A stretch of 60,554 nt of DNA from Phoronis australis (Eukaryota; Phoronida; Phoronidae). The stretch is taken from the NCBI GenBank assembly GCA_002633005.1, contig NMRA01000359.1, positions 401,438 through 461,991 on the forward strand, given 5' to 3'. The notes beneath the pieces are model-generated. The model saw only the letters and a program-made list of their open reading frames with translations, was not told the DNA's origin and ran no database searches. The translations under genes were made by a program, and so were the position numbers. Positions 47,350-59,204 of this stretch are shown here, piece by piece; the first letter of the stretch is position 1, and each line of letters opens with the position of its first letter.

Positions 47350-48450
47350 AGTTACCACTTGGGGGAGACAAAATAGTTGAACAAGATCCTTCAAGCAGTT
47401 TACTGGATGACGAGGGTGATCTCACAAACTTCCGAAAAGTTAAAATGACCGCCGGAAAATGAGAAGGCGTCGTCTTCTTAATAGAAAACTATTTGCAAAA
47501 CCTAGTAATAAAAAACCCGCTATACATCGAATCTGTCCGAAAACGAGATCCTGCTGACTCTTCAATAGAAACCTATTTATTAAAATTCTCTTCCCCCTGA
47601 GTAGTGGTTACCAAAGCAAGGTGACTTTTCGGCAGCATACTTTAGCCAATGAAAGCCTTATTTTTCGAACTCGAGAGTTATTGTTTTCTAAGCATTACTA
47701 AACATTCCTGGTAATGCACTTCCATTATCGGCCATGAGGGAAGGCTAATTTGACGACGAATCCGGCTTCGCCGAGCCGATTTGGCCGATTTCCGGTAACT
47801 TTCTTGCACACTTAAAGTGAGTAGTGCACTAGGCAAATTTCATAAAGATCGTGTAAGAGATACCACCGTTGTCGTAAAAAAAACACAAAATTATCACCGC
47901 TGGGCGTAGTCATCTCATCAAAACACATGAACTAAGTTTCGTAATGACCATTCAAACAGTTTGGCGGATAGAAAGACAGACGCCAAGACAAACGGAATCG
48001 AAAATGACCACTCTATTGGTGGCGCAGTACTCGCCAAATTTGTCTGAAAAAGGAAACGTTGCATTCTTAACACAACATATTTGTCAAATTTCCCTTGAAC
48101 ACGTGAAAGATCTCCAAAGTTCGGAGAAAGCAAAATTGTCACCGCCGTGCGGCCTTGTACATGTACAATAGCTAACCCCTTCCGCAAATCAGTATCAGTC
48201 GTAGTCTTTTATGAGGAACACATGTACACAGTTTCATAATGACCCTACAAACATGCATCAGCAGATAGAAAGGCGGACCCCAAAAGTAAAGGATTCGACA
48301 ATATCCACCCACTAGGTGGCGCAGAATACATCAAATCTGACTTCGTCCCCTTAACAATAACTTGCTGTCGAATTTCACAAAAAACCGTCAAAGAACTCCA
48401 GAGCTAGAGATGGAAATACAAAGGAGAAAAAATTGTTACGGAGGGGCACA
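47350..48450 (-). repeat. second CCAC/GTGGC-core tandem array (opposite orientation)
   Basis: Cores such as CCACTTGGGGGAGA (47356), CCCCCTGAGTAGTGG (47592), ATTGGTGGCGCA (48015), ACCGCCGTGCGGCC (48140) and CCACTAGGTGGCGCA (48309), mostly 120-170 bp apart. Repeated AATTTGTC/AATTTCATAAAGATC phrases lie between them. It is related to 16300-17120 but more decayed. Confidence 0.6.
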
Positions 48451-50394
48451 GCTCTGATTGGTTCGAAGATCGCCGTCATCCATCGACAAATTCATAGAAT
48501 TAATTCTCCCAAAACTCAAAAAAATACTGTAAGATGCAATAGTGGATGCCGGAAATAAGAACAAAGGTGGCAGCAATAAGCACCCGAAATATGTTTTGTG
48601 GGCCCGTTATCGAAATCATCATTTTCATCCGACAAAACATTTTGAAATCAAATCAAATAACAAGAGGCATCGGACGTCACGTCGGATACTTCCTCGGCAT
48701 TGGTTTCTTCTGTGGAGTTTCGCTGACCTGAGACATTTGAACTATTGACGCAGCTTGCCTAAGTTAAAGACCTCGGTTCTGCAGAAGTGTTCACATCAAT
48801 CAAATTCAGGGCTCTAGTTTCATCTGTGGAGTTTTGCTCATTTTTAGCTTGTGCGTAGTACTTTTGTCTACAAGGGTCCTCACTCACCCGAGGGGAAAAT
48901 TCCCAGACATACGTAGCGGGCTATCCCGTAGATAAGCCCACCTGAGGAAACTCCCATGGGCTTTTTCGGAAAATTATGCGAAATAAATAACCATTGACGT
49001 TCATTTGGTGTTACAACTCTGGTGTCATGTGTCCAGATAGTGGGGGCTTATTTGGAAAATTTCCTTTTAAAAGCCCAATAAGCGTCAAATTTTAGTCAAT
49101 AAATCAGTTTTGTGTAACATTCCCCATTTTTAAAATAGAACTAAGTACCGGCGAATTATGCATTTATTGAAAAAAAATCAAAACACACTTTAAGTAAAAA
49201 ATGTCAATGTCAGGAAACCCATGACTTTCAGTTTACACACCCCCTCTTTTCCGAATAAACTCCCGGGTGTTTATTTGATATTACAAAAAAGGTTAAAGTT
49301 GTTCGTTTTCCGAATACACGCCTTCGGGTTTATGGAAGGAAAATCCCGGTAAGTTTTGTTTATATTTTGTGTTTTCAATACGCGAAAAACTGGTTCTATC
49401 TCTTCAGTATATGACACTTACAGTACCTTATATAAAGAAGTTAGTTTGTGACGCTTTCGGTGTCTGGCGGCCTTCTGTGTAAAGCCAGTGGGTTTGAATG
49501 CGATATTCTTGAGGTTGTCTGCAGAGGAATTGATGATTGGAATTTTGCGCGATTTTTGATATTTGTGAGAGGAATTCGGCCCCATTTTAATGAGATCGAG
49601 GCCCCTGCCTACACTGTACATGCAACTTAAGAGCTCATCCCTGCAGAAATCTTGATGACATCGCAAACGTCCACGTCACTGGGTTCATTGGGACTTACAT
49701 TTAAAAAATGACGGCTTGGGACGGTACGGCCTAGACAGAAAAAAACGGCCTGTTTTAAGACAACCTCCTTGAAAACTACGGCGAAACTAAGAATTCTAAC
49801 ATTTATGATTTAATTTTCTTGAGATCTAAAATCCATCATTTTATTCAGAAATAATTTGACATTACAGACTATTGCCGTCTATTTTTACTGTAACTGTCAC
49901 AAGACGATCGGCAAATACTCAGGACAGCCATGTTTATGGGGGAATACCTCTCTGTACTGTGACGTCAGGGTGACCTCATACGGTATCCCATGTTGGGCGA
50001 GTGAGTAGAAATATTGCATCCACCGCTAACCACCCGTAAACGAACACTTGATCTTTGAAATGGAGGTACGCACATCCGAAGTTCAAAGGATTTGCCGCAC
50101 TCCTACTAATACATGTACATGTAGCTGCCGACGTGGAAGTTGAAGTGGCTCTCTCAAAGTGTATTTGACAGATAAGCCAATTTGAAATAGGATAACATAC
50201 ACGATAAAAATGATACCCGCCGACTCCCCTGCCATCAATGTCGTTTGAACATGCAAACAAGATAAAACTAAGCGAAAACTTCCTTAACTCGGTCGCACAT
50301 TTACGTTGCAACTCGAACACATGAATGAAAAAATCGTATGAAAAAATGAGCGTCTTATCTTGGTTGGGTATTCAATGACTAGCTCTAATTTGGC
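48451..50394. other. spacer, no gene seen
   Basis: Contains scattered GGGCTTATTTGGAAAATTTCC-like phrases (48950-49330) that look like an old degenerate repeat. No coding region was recognised. Confidence 0.45.
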
Positions 50395-50641
50395 ATGACA
50401 GTAAAAATTTCGAAATACCTCGAATTGTGGACATTTTAATGACAAAAGTCAACGAGAACTAAAAAAAAGGAAAAAAAACCCGGCCACTCGGTTCAGGCCT
50501 ACGAATTGTGCATCCGCGGAGAATTCCTGTGGACTTTCGTCGCGTTTACTCGGTTTCAATGGGGTGGACCTTTTTGCCCACTTCGCCGAATTGGGGAGCT
50601 CGTTTGAGCCCTCCAAGCCCCCCCCCCGGGGAGCGCTCATG
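50395..50641 (+). mobile_element. MITE-like element, family 1, copy 3 (degenerate)
   Basis: Shares AATTGTGGACATTTT, then a TTTGCCCACTTCGCC segment, the CTCGTTTGAGCCC block and a C run with the copies at 36540 and 5227. The left terminal repeat is not recognisable. Confidence 0.55.
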
Positions 50642-51729
50642 AAATACTTCAACATTTTTGCAGAATTCCACGAGTTTTGGGCGATTCAGGTTTGCTCTGT
50701 GCGTGGCACTGTTTGCCGTATAACACCCAGTCGCGTGCACAACACTAATTAATTCGGCTGTGAACCAGGCCGGGATTTGACTCTTGAAACTGCGAGAAAA
50801 TAATGGTTCTTTTTTGAATAAATGTTTTGTAGCGTGGTATGAAAGACTGTGATTGACTGTGAACCTGGCAAGTGTCCATTTCAACAAAGCATCTTTTTAT
50901 AATCACTGCAGACGAAGCTTGAACTGCGATATCCCCGGCGACGCCTGTAGCCAAACCCCAGGCGGCACTAAATTTGTGTGTACAGCGCCGGGAAAAACAA
51001 TTGGAAAACTTAAAAATACCAGCGCTAAATTCAAACACGGAGCACTGAAGTTTTTTTGTCTTTGTCTTATGCTAGGCTAAGTCCGGGTACACCAGAGCGA
51101 GCCAGTGCAAATATGCCGTCACACCTATTTCCGAGCGGAGATTGTCAACCACGGATGGGCCCGAGTATTTGTGTTCACTGCAGACTTATGAATTGCAGCA
51201 CCGTGTAGTGTAATGAAACATTGACACATGTAGTCAAGGATACCGGTATATTTCTTCGCTTTCTTTCAAATGCAACTTCATTGTTTTCTCATATATCTTC
51301 CTTAACTGCATTAAAGTAATATACTCGTCTGAGAGCTTCAAGAAACAATTATTTGACTTCTGAAGTCATTTTATGAATTATCTGTCTAGCATGCTACTCT
51401 ACATAGATTTTCTTACAAAAAGATTTGCAGATTTGATTTTCGCAGCCTGGTGACGATGCACACATCCTGAATGCAACAAACTTTTTAATGTTTGCTCAGT
51501 TTCCTTCATTGCCATCCTTTAAACAAGAAAAAAATAACATGCAAACAGTATGTTGAAGTGCAAACAAAATGAGCTTTTTACATACATTACATTTTTTCCT
51601 GAGAGGTAGGGGACCCCCTCTCTTGACCTCCCCTTCGGCGCGCCTCAGAATCGTGTTTCGTGCGACACAATCATTTCCAGGAATTGACCGCTACTTCTCA
51701 TCTCCTAGATGAGTCCCTGGTTGGGGAGC
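50642..51729. other. 3' flank of gene D, no gene seen
   Basis: No coding region. On the minus strand an ATTAAA at about 51492-51487 is a possible non-canonical poly(A) signal for gene D. Confidence 0.4.
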
Positions 51730-54700
51730 TTAGTTCTCCATGAAACCCGCATTTTGCGATGCCATTTTATTAATTATGGGGGATGATGTGTAAAAGTACC
51801 TTTCGTGCATATCTACCACTGCATGGACTGTGCTTTCTGCACGAATGTAAAATTTTTCGTTAGCTGAGTAGGGCTTCAGTTTAACTACACCTTCTGCTAT
51901 AGTAATTCTGACAACAAAACGAGTTTGGGGTTCACCTGGAGGTGAGCCTTCCTGCTCGGTGTGTTGCTCGCTGCTTCTCCCACCTTCTTTGATTTTATCA
52001 CTGACGCGCTTTTCTTCTTTCTTTGCCACTTCATTATCCTGTGGATCGTAGACAGGAACAAGGTCCACTTGGTACATAGTAGTAGACACCCTCGGTGTGA
52101 AACTGTGTATACAGTTCGTTATAGATGTTCTAAATTGGTCCTTTGTCTTCCTGTCCATGGGCACACCTTGGACTTTGCCATCATCCGTCACACCAAAATA
52201 GAGTATCCCTCCAGAACTATTTAAGAATGCACATAAATACTTTTTAAGCATCGACGACAGGTTTCGTTTTCCATCACCCTTCTTCAATTCACAATGCATA
52301 CCTTCTTCTCTGATGTATTGCTCCCTCACATAACTCTCAGCATCGTCCGGTTTAAACCACAACCTGGAATACATAAATAAATTGCCTATATAATTCGAGT
52401 CATTAATTCATAACACAGGTCTTGTAATGCAGCAAATCGTGAGGCTGCTTCATATAAACATAAATATTTGCGGCCATATACAAACCATACGCATATGAGC
52501 GTCTTCACCTTTCGCTCGAACACATGTCTGTCACAAGATAAGATGTCAGCATCGACAAAGGAACGAATCAGCATGCACAAAGGTAATCCGAGAAATACTC
52601 TTCACCCGAGTCCGTGGATACGTTTCGTTGTGCACTTACATGCATTTGCAGCATGCCTTACAGTACGACTGTTCTCCTCCACAACGAAATTGCAAGCAAT
52701 ACACCTTGCAAGTGAATTGAAGCATTTAACATTCAACAGCCGGAAACAGAAGAGCAAAAAGATGTACTAAATACACCCGCAGTTCTCAAAAAGTATCGTC
52801 TCATGTTATCTCTCTAATAGCGGGTGAACTGTAGAAAACAACAGCTCACGTGATGTTATATGTGTGGACGAAAAGTCTTGTTGTCAAAAATGGCGGAGAG
52901 CATTGAGAGCAAACATTACAATTGCGTACATGTAGTTATCATAAACATTACATGTACATGTACTTCCAAAATTCCTTAAGCAGGGAGGTAGGCTGGCCAA
53001 GCAGGGGCGGTGAAAATAAATCAATTTTGTTACAGTAACCCGTAGAAGGTCTCCAAGCAACGCATCGACGTTTCGCTTTGCAAAAGGACTCTGCGTTGTA
53101 GGCCACGTTGTACCCCATGTCTTATGAAAACACCACGTATTGAGACGACCAAGCACACATGTAAAGACTTAACGGAAATATCCAGCGCAGACAGGAACAT
53201 ACTGTATGTTGAAACTGAAACGGCCAGAGTGGCTTGTCTCCGTCAGACTATATGTAAACTGATGTTGCGAATGCTTGACATAATTATTAAGAATTATCCA
53301 TCGGTGTCATTGGCCATGCTGACAAAATACCGTTACACCTGACTACATGTGTACAAGCCGCAGTGGCTGGATCACCAAGCGGATCGGTATAGAGGCCACA
53401 GAATGGACATTTACCAGCGACGTCAGTGGCGAAAGGGTGTCCCAAAACTATTCTGGAGATCGATGATTTGTTTACTTATAGATACCTGTAATCATTAATT
53501 AAGACAAACCCCAAAAACGAGAATGTGAAACATAACCTAAATCGAGAATTTCCGAACCTGCTCCGAGGAGCACAACACAAAAAACTGAACAAAATTTTCA
53601 CACAACATGCAATGGTAAACTTAAAAAGCACATGTGTGTCAGCCACTTTTTCAAAGTCAGAGTTATTACATGTTTCAGTGAGCAGTCCAACAAGATTTGT
53701 CATTTAATATCACTTTTGGTGTTTACAAAAAGAGAGCTTTTGGAAAATTAATTACGGAGAGGTGCTGTCTCAGCGGCAAGCCCAAAACAAACAGAGCTCA
53801 ACATGAGTTTTCGAATGCTAAATGGCTAAATCACTTAATAGGAGTCATGAAAGCCTGGTTTGTCAGACGTTTCCGCCCTATCTCTAAAGGTCCCGTTCAC
53901 TGCCTGGATTCCTTGCGTCAGGTTGACCTGGTTTTAGAGCGTGAGGTCGTAACCATTTATCTCTGTTCAAATTGGGGCATCTGGTTCTAATGTAAACAAC
54001 TTCATTGACTTTTCTTGAGTACTAGTGTTTTTGTAGTAAGGACTATGGCGTTGCACTTGTTGATGGTGTGACCAGTGTTGAGGGTGTGTTCCCCTACGCC
54101 TGTGGGTCTGCCCAGTTTAGAGTGTTCCCTCATCCTTGGCCCTGTGGTGCGTTTGGTTTTCCCTATGCATTGATGAGTGTTGTCCTCCTTGAATACCGTC
54201 TGGTATACAACGCAAGACTTCTTGTCAGTGGGGGTAGGTTCCTTTTGGTGAACCAACTGGCAGATTTGATCAACGTACCGAACTTTGTGTAGATCAAACC
54301 TGCCAGTTGCTGAGTTTCTGTCTTACCACTACGTACTTTCAGGGTAACAATCAGTTTTACCAACAATGCCTTGGAGCGGCTATAGGGTCTCCCGTCTCGC
54401 CAGTTGTTGCAGACATCTACATGGAGGACTTTGAAAGAAAAGACTTAGATACTGCTTCACATCCTCCCCGTACCTTGCTGAGATACGTAATCGATACATT
54501 TGTAGTCATACATGATTGCAGCCTCGACAGCTTCTTCGCACCCATCATCAGTATCGACAGTCACATGAAATTCACCACGGAACCTGAGATCTACAATAAC
54601 TGCCATTCCTCGACTTATGCATCCACGTCAACGAAAAGAGTTCCACCAAGAATGCGGCGTAGCGCAAGCCCGCTCTCACCGATCAATACCTGAACCTTCG

Positions 54701-57700
54701 CTCAACCCCCCCCCCCGTACAGCACAAACGTTCAGAGCTACGCACCCTCATCAACAGAGCTTAGAGCTATGTTACCCTTGACCAATACTGCAGGGACGAA
54801 ATTTCTCACATCTGCAGTGCTCTAACTGTCAATGATTATGAAACAACACCGACGTAACTGCAATCAGAACACTGACAGAGACGAGCTCAGACAACAATCC
54901 ATAATGATTCCCTACGTCAACAATCTTTCTGAACAACGCAACTTCAAATCACATGGGTTAAGACATTTTTCAAACCTATCAACACCATCCGGGAAAAGTT
55001 GGTTCACCCAAAGGACCCTATCCCTACTGAAAAGAAGTCTGTCATTGTATACCAGCTGTTATGCAAGGAGGACCCCACTCAACAATACATAGGAGGAACC
55101 AAACACACCCTAGGGACAAAGATGAGGAAATACTCCAAACTGGACAGAACACACAGGACGGCGACATCCCGTTGCTCCCAATTTGTTCGATTGTATAGCC
55201 CAACAACTACTTGGGAAGTTTACCCCCGTAGCCAACAAACTCGATTCTGGCGTTGATGGTTGGAGGGCCTGCGCTCTTTTGTTTGATAATTGCTCTAATC
55301 TCCGATCAGATCGTATCTAGCCTGACTGGGGTGGGCTGATAAAAATGAAAGTTAAGTTAAGCCAGATATTATCGCACGTTCAGCACCTCCCACGTCTGGA
55401 AAAGCTACTGAACGACAGGACGCTGTAATGCAGGCGTATGGGAACACACCCTCAACAGTGATTACACCATCGACAAGTGCAACGCCAGAATCCTTGAAAG
55501 AGAAGAACACTGGTTCTCAATAACTGTCGAGGAAGCTGTCTACATTAAAATCAAATGCCCAACTTGAACAGGGATTAGGAGATACAGCTCCTAGCGGAGT
55601 ACGACGTCATTCTAAAACAGGGCGTGCGTTCAGTAACGCTAGTACCTACGCTAGGTCCTAACAAAATCTAGCCATCGCCACGTGTTTTCATTCAAAGTAC
55701 ACGGAAATGTATCGTGTAATCTCGCGAAGTCGTGCCTTTTAACGAGGTCTTAGCGTTACTGAACGGCAGGCAGGTCAACCTAACGCAAGAAATCCAATCA
55801 GTGAACAGGGCCCTTAGTAAGATGACGGAAACGTTGGACTCACGAGGTTTTCATTCTTTCTAGTGATTTAGACATTTTACATCATATTATTCACCGATAG
55901 TTTTCTAATGTTTATAAAATCTTTTCCTCTATAATTGATCTGAGTATCAATTAATTTTCAAATGATTTAGTGTCATATTTTGACAGTTTTTTAAAGTTGT
56001 GTCTGGAATTTAGAAACAGCTTTTTGAGAACTGTTGAACACTTCTAGTCTGTAATTCAGTAATCAGGACAACTTAGCTTAAGATTTTCTTTGGCTAACTA
56101 CATGTATGTCATACTGCTAACGTAGAAAGTGATGAATATCTCAGCTGTAACAAGCGAATCCTAAAATGCACGGAAGGCACTGCATGTACGCAAAACAATA
56201 TTTACTAGCATGGGTCAGTAGATTTTAACGTTATTCATGACCATACGCTCGTTAATAATATGTTTTTAAACCGGCATTAAACTCGGGCTTTTTTTGTTGA
56301 AAAGTTCTGATTTACATGTAGATCAGGGACCGTTATAAAATTGGTGTTGTCTCGTTCCTTACTCAGTTTAGCGGTGACCTGTCATCTCGGGAAGAACGGA
56401 CAGCTCCAAAAATGTTCAGACCAAATTATGAGCTTTGTCTGAAGAAAACACGATCTATTATTCACTTACCAAGTTCTACGTTCCACAATATCTTTTAATG
56501 TAACCTTGGCGTCAGTTGTAAGGTTCCCGTTTTCAGTTTTTTGAAGCGCATACAAATTAATAGGCGACTTACTCCAGGTGCCAGGAGGTTTGTAAGATTC
56601 AACCTTCTCCATATAGACTGGAACCAAAAGACCACCCTTGTATTCGTTATTAAGACATAGAGTTTCACTCTTCCAATGATTAGCCCAACGGGAAGATTTA
56701 AAATTTGTTGTAACCATAACAAACACATGGTTCGCATTTATTACGAATTTCTCGTGTTCTTCACAAATGTCATATCCTGGCGTATAATCATTTTTAGACT
56801 TCGTAGTAATGTTTCTTCCGCAATCCAACTCGATGGATTCCAATTGATTCCGAAACCATTCCATTTTAGCTTCATCTTCGTCAGCGTACACTAAATACAC
56901 GTCACAGTAGCGTTCTTTTTCATCCTAGAATAAAAAATCATTGAACAAAGAATTCAAAGCCTATACATGTAGAATACCTATCAATGTCAAGTTATAGGAT
57001 AAGATCAAGCCACGACATTATCATACAATGTACTACTGCACTCAGATTAAGTCACATCAACCTTCATTATGCGTTGAGTTCAAAGCTTCCACAATTGATA
57101 CATAATTGAATAGCACTGACTGCCTAAATAATTGGTCAACCATAGACGTGACGTAGCAGCCAACAATAGCCTAAGTAAAAGCATAACAAACCCTGATTTT
57201 GAGTATAAACCGATGTTAACGAGATCTCAGTTTTTAAATCTTTGAAACAAAATATTCCTCTGTAGACAATCGCCAATCTTCAAATGTCTGTTTCAAGTTC
57301 GTCTACTCCCAAAAAGCAAGGGCTGCATACGTTAATGGGCGACTCGAGGCAAAGACTGCACAACTCGTGCTACTTAATCTAATCTGTGATAAAATGAGTA
57401 CTGTGATTGAGCTGAATATTTTTTTACTTTTCCAGAGAAGAACCAATTATACACACAATGCAGTTTTGGGTGAAATGACTAAAACAATATTTAGTATCTT
57501 TTTGGCTTCTTCAGTTGACAACATGTGTGCTCTACACGGTGGGGTTATTTACACGAAAGGAACGTAATTTGTGAAATAAGAAATAGTTTGGACGCTACAC
57601 TGAAGACTGATGATTGTTGGAGCTGCATTCCTCCTGTTAAGCTGCCAAAACACAAGGAAGGTTTTCAGTTTATTTAGTTCTTCCCAAAGGTGTCTCATTC

Positions 57701-59204
57701 ACTACAATAGACAGTTCCACGATTTCATGAACACTAGACACCGTGGCCATATTTTGACGCGAGCAGGGTAAAATTGGCCAGTTGCCGATTTGGGCAACTG
57801 AAAAAAAGACATCAGTATTTCTTCCCGTTGGAAGAAATAAAGACATGGACAGCCTACTAAGCTGCCAGGTTATACACAAAAGGTATTAGTCTTATAGCAA
57901 CGTAACTTTGATGGTATTGTGAGGCATAATTTGCCGAAATGCTTCCGGCCAATGAAGGCTCTATGGCTGTGCAAACCGTAGAGACGGTGGAAGTGTCTAA
58001 AATACAAAAGAGAAAAGTGTCTTTGAATGATTGCCTCACCGTACAACAGTGTAAAATGATTAAATGTGCAGGGGTTGGGGTCGGGGTGTCCGGAACACTG
58101 GCCATGAAAAAGAGTTGGATTCTTTTACAAGGTAAAATTTTCATTTTTTAAAGTTTATCTCATGTTCATAGGTAAATCCTACGATACCTGGGCAACAGAT
58201 AAGCATTCCACAAGAGTGATATCAGCAACAAGCTATAAAATACACATGGGTATAAACACACACACAAAAACTTCGCTACGCAAAAAAACATTACATTTTT
58301 AACACAGCCTTTCAACACCATCCCTTGTTTACCCTGCCATTGTTGAACTACATGTGCACAACCCATGTATAGTCGACGTTATGAAAAGGTCAACTCGGTA
58401 GCGGCTGTATTGCGAAATCCCTTTTCTATGAAGTCTAGGCCATGCAATATGTATGACCTGCTTCAGCAGTGGTAATAAAGTCCACTTACCAATATATAGA
58501 CGAAATTTTGGCAATGTCTAATATGCCATCTCGTTGAAAGTGAATAATGTTAGTGCTTCATTTTCAATGCGGGGATCATGGTATCGTCGAGAGATGCCAA
58601 AACGGGGTCATTATATTGCGTGGTTATTTACTAGTCCTCAATAAATGAAACTGACTGTCCAGGTTAGGGAGATTCATCAATAAATACAACAATGAAACAT
58701 TTCTAAAGCTATATCCGGCCAGTGCCCATTTTATTGTTATGTCTAATCAGTCACCTTCAGTATTTTGAGAATAAAATTAAGGCTTTATCAAGCAGTGTTC
58801 GAACCGAGAATAATAAGGCAAACTTAGAGAAAGGTAGCTGCATTGTGAGAAACCAGACATAAAGATCGAAGAAATTCGTGATTTGTGTGTGTGTGTGTTT
58901 GTGTGTTTGTGTGTGTGTGTCCGTGCGTGTGTATGTTTGCGTGTGTATCTACGCGATACTATTTGAACTGTAACCCGCCGAAGTCTCGACATACAAGGTG
59001 TTTGTTAAGACCGTTAGAAGAGGAACCAAGTCAAAAGTGGCCTACCTTTCTCTGACTCTGGGTGATATTGAGACCGCTCTTCAACTGAGCCGTGGTGTCA
59101 TCCAAGGACGCATGTGATTCTTGAGCATGAAGTTGTTGATCCATAGAGGTGTCCCCAAGCTCTTCTTGAACGCTCAGTTGATCTTCTGGGTATTTGGATG
59201 CCAT
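51730..59204 (-). CDS. TIR-Schlafen (AlbA_2) fusion protein (3 exons, 415 aa)
   Basis: Minus-strand exons 59204-59046, 56924-56470 and 52363-51730 join in phases 0 and 2 with consensus sites (AAAG|GTAGG, TTCTAG|GATG, CTTG|GTAAGT, TTCCAG|GTTG). The second junction completes a Trp codon (TG|G). The start is ATGG with G at -3. Residues 1-53 are acidic, Gln-rich and probably disordered. Residues 54-204 form a TIR domain: box 1 DVYLVYADED (61-70), a TPGYDI turn, and a strand VFVMVTTNF followed by W133. The canonical Glu four residues after this Trp is a Trp here (W137), so NADase activity is doubtful. Residues 206-415 form a Schlafen-type AlbA_2 core: E225-x4-E230-L-K, CAFLNSSGGILYFGV, D265/D266. 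These acidic residues fall where RNase-active Schlafens have their E-E-D triad. No helicase follows. It is probably a cytosolic immune effector, convergent to gene C. The alternative is two genes sharing compatible phases. Confidence 0.8.
52370..54000. other. intron 2 of gene D, proximal part, nothing recognised
   Basis: Frames on the plus strand (e.g. 53124-53342 and 53697-53990) match nothing I know and lack splice or motif support. No repeat structure was seen. Confidence 0.45.
54002..54256 (-). mobile_element. Penelope-like element fragment, inverted GIY-YIG piece
   Basis: The minus-strand frame reads KKSCVVYQTVFKEDNTHQCI then GKTKRTTGPRMREHSK and EHTLNTGHTINKCNA. This is a Penelope-like C-terminal endonuclease resembling the plus-strand piece at 54999-55160, but in opposite orientation. 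The usual YIG tyrosine is replaced by Cys (QCIGKT). Confidence 0.7.
54307..55566 (+). mobile_element. dead Penelope-like retroelement (RT plus GIY-YIG)
   Basis: Reverse transcriptase motifs appear at 54340-54600: FYQQCLGAAIGSPVSPVVAD, YMEDFERKDL, then RYVIDTFVV. The second catalytic Asp of YVDD is Ile here, so it is inactive. A frameshifted linker follows. The GIY-YIG endonuclease at 54999-55160 has VIVYQLLCKEDPTQQYIGGT. The C-terminal EHTLNSDYTIDKCNARILER frame runs at about 55440-55560. The pieces lie in different frames and the N-terminus is missing. It lies in intron 2 of gene D, antisense to it. Confidence 0.8.
55620..55771. mobile_element. MITE-like element, family 2, copy 3
   Basis: Opens GGCGTGCGTTCAGTAACGCT and closes AGCGTTACTGAACGGCAGGC, the best-preserved ends of the family. 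The interior shares ATCTCGCGAAGTC with the copy at 9826. It follows the Penelope relic directly. Confidence 0.8.
56930..59040. other. intron 1 of gene D, nothing recognised except (GT)n
   Basis: A GT-rich microsatellite at 58884-58945. No coding exon or inverted repeat was recognised. Confidence 0.5.

Noticed and set aside
49056-49070. NF-kB/Rel-like site GGAAAATTTCC
   Set aside because: A single isolated match in a degenerate repeat, several kb from any gene start.
53697-53990. 97-codon plus-strand frame left of the Penelope relic
   Set aside because: Checked as a possible Penelope N-terminal part. It lacks reverse transcriptase motifs and is not contiguous with the RT frame.
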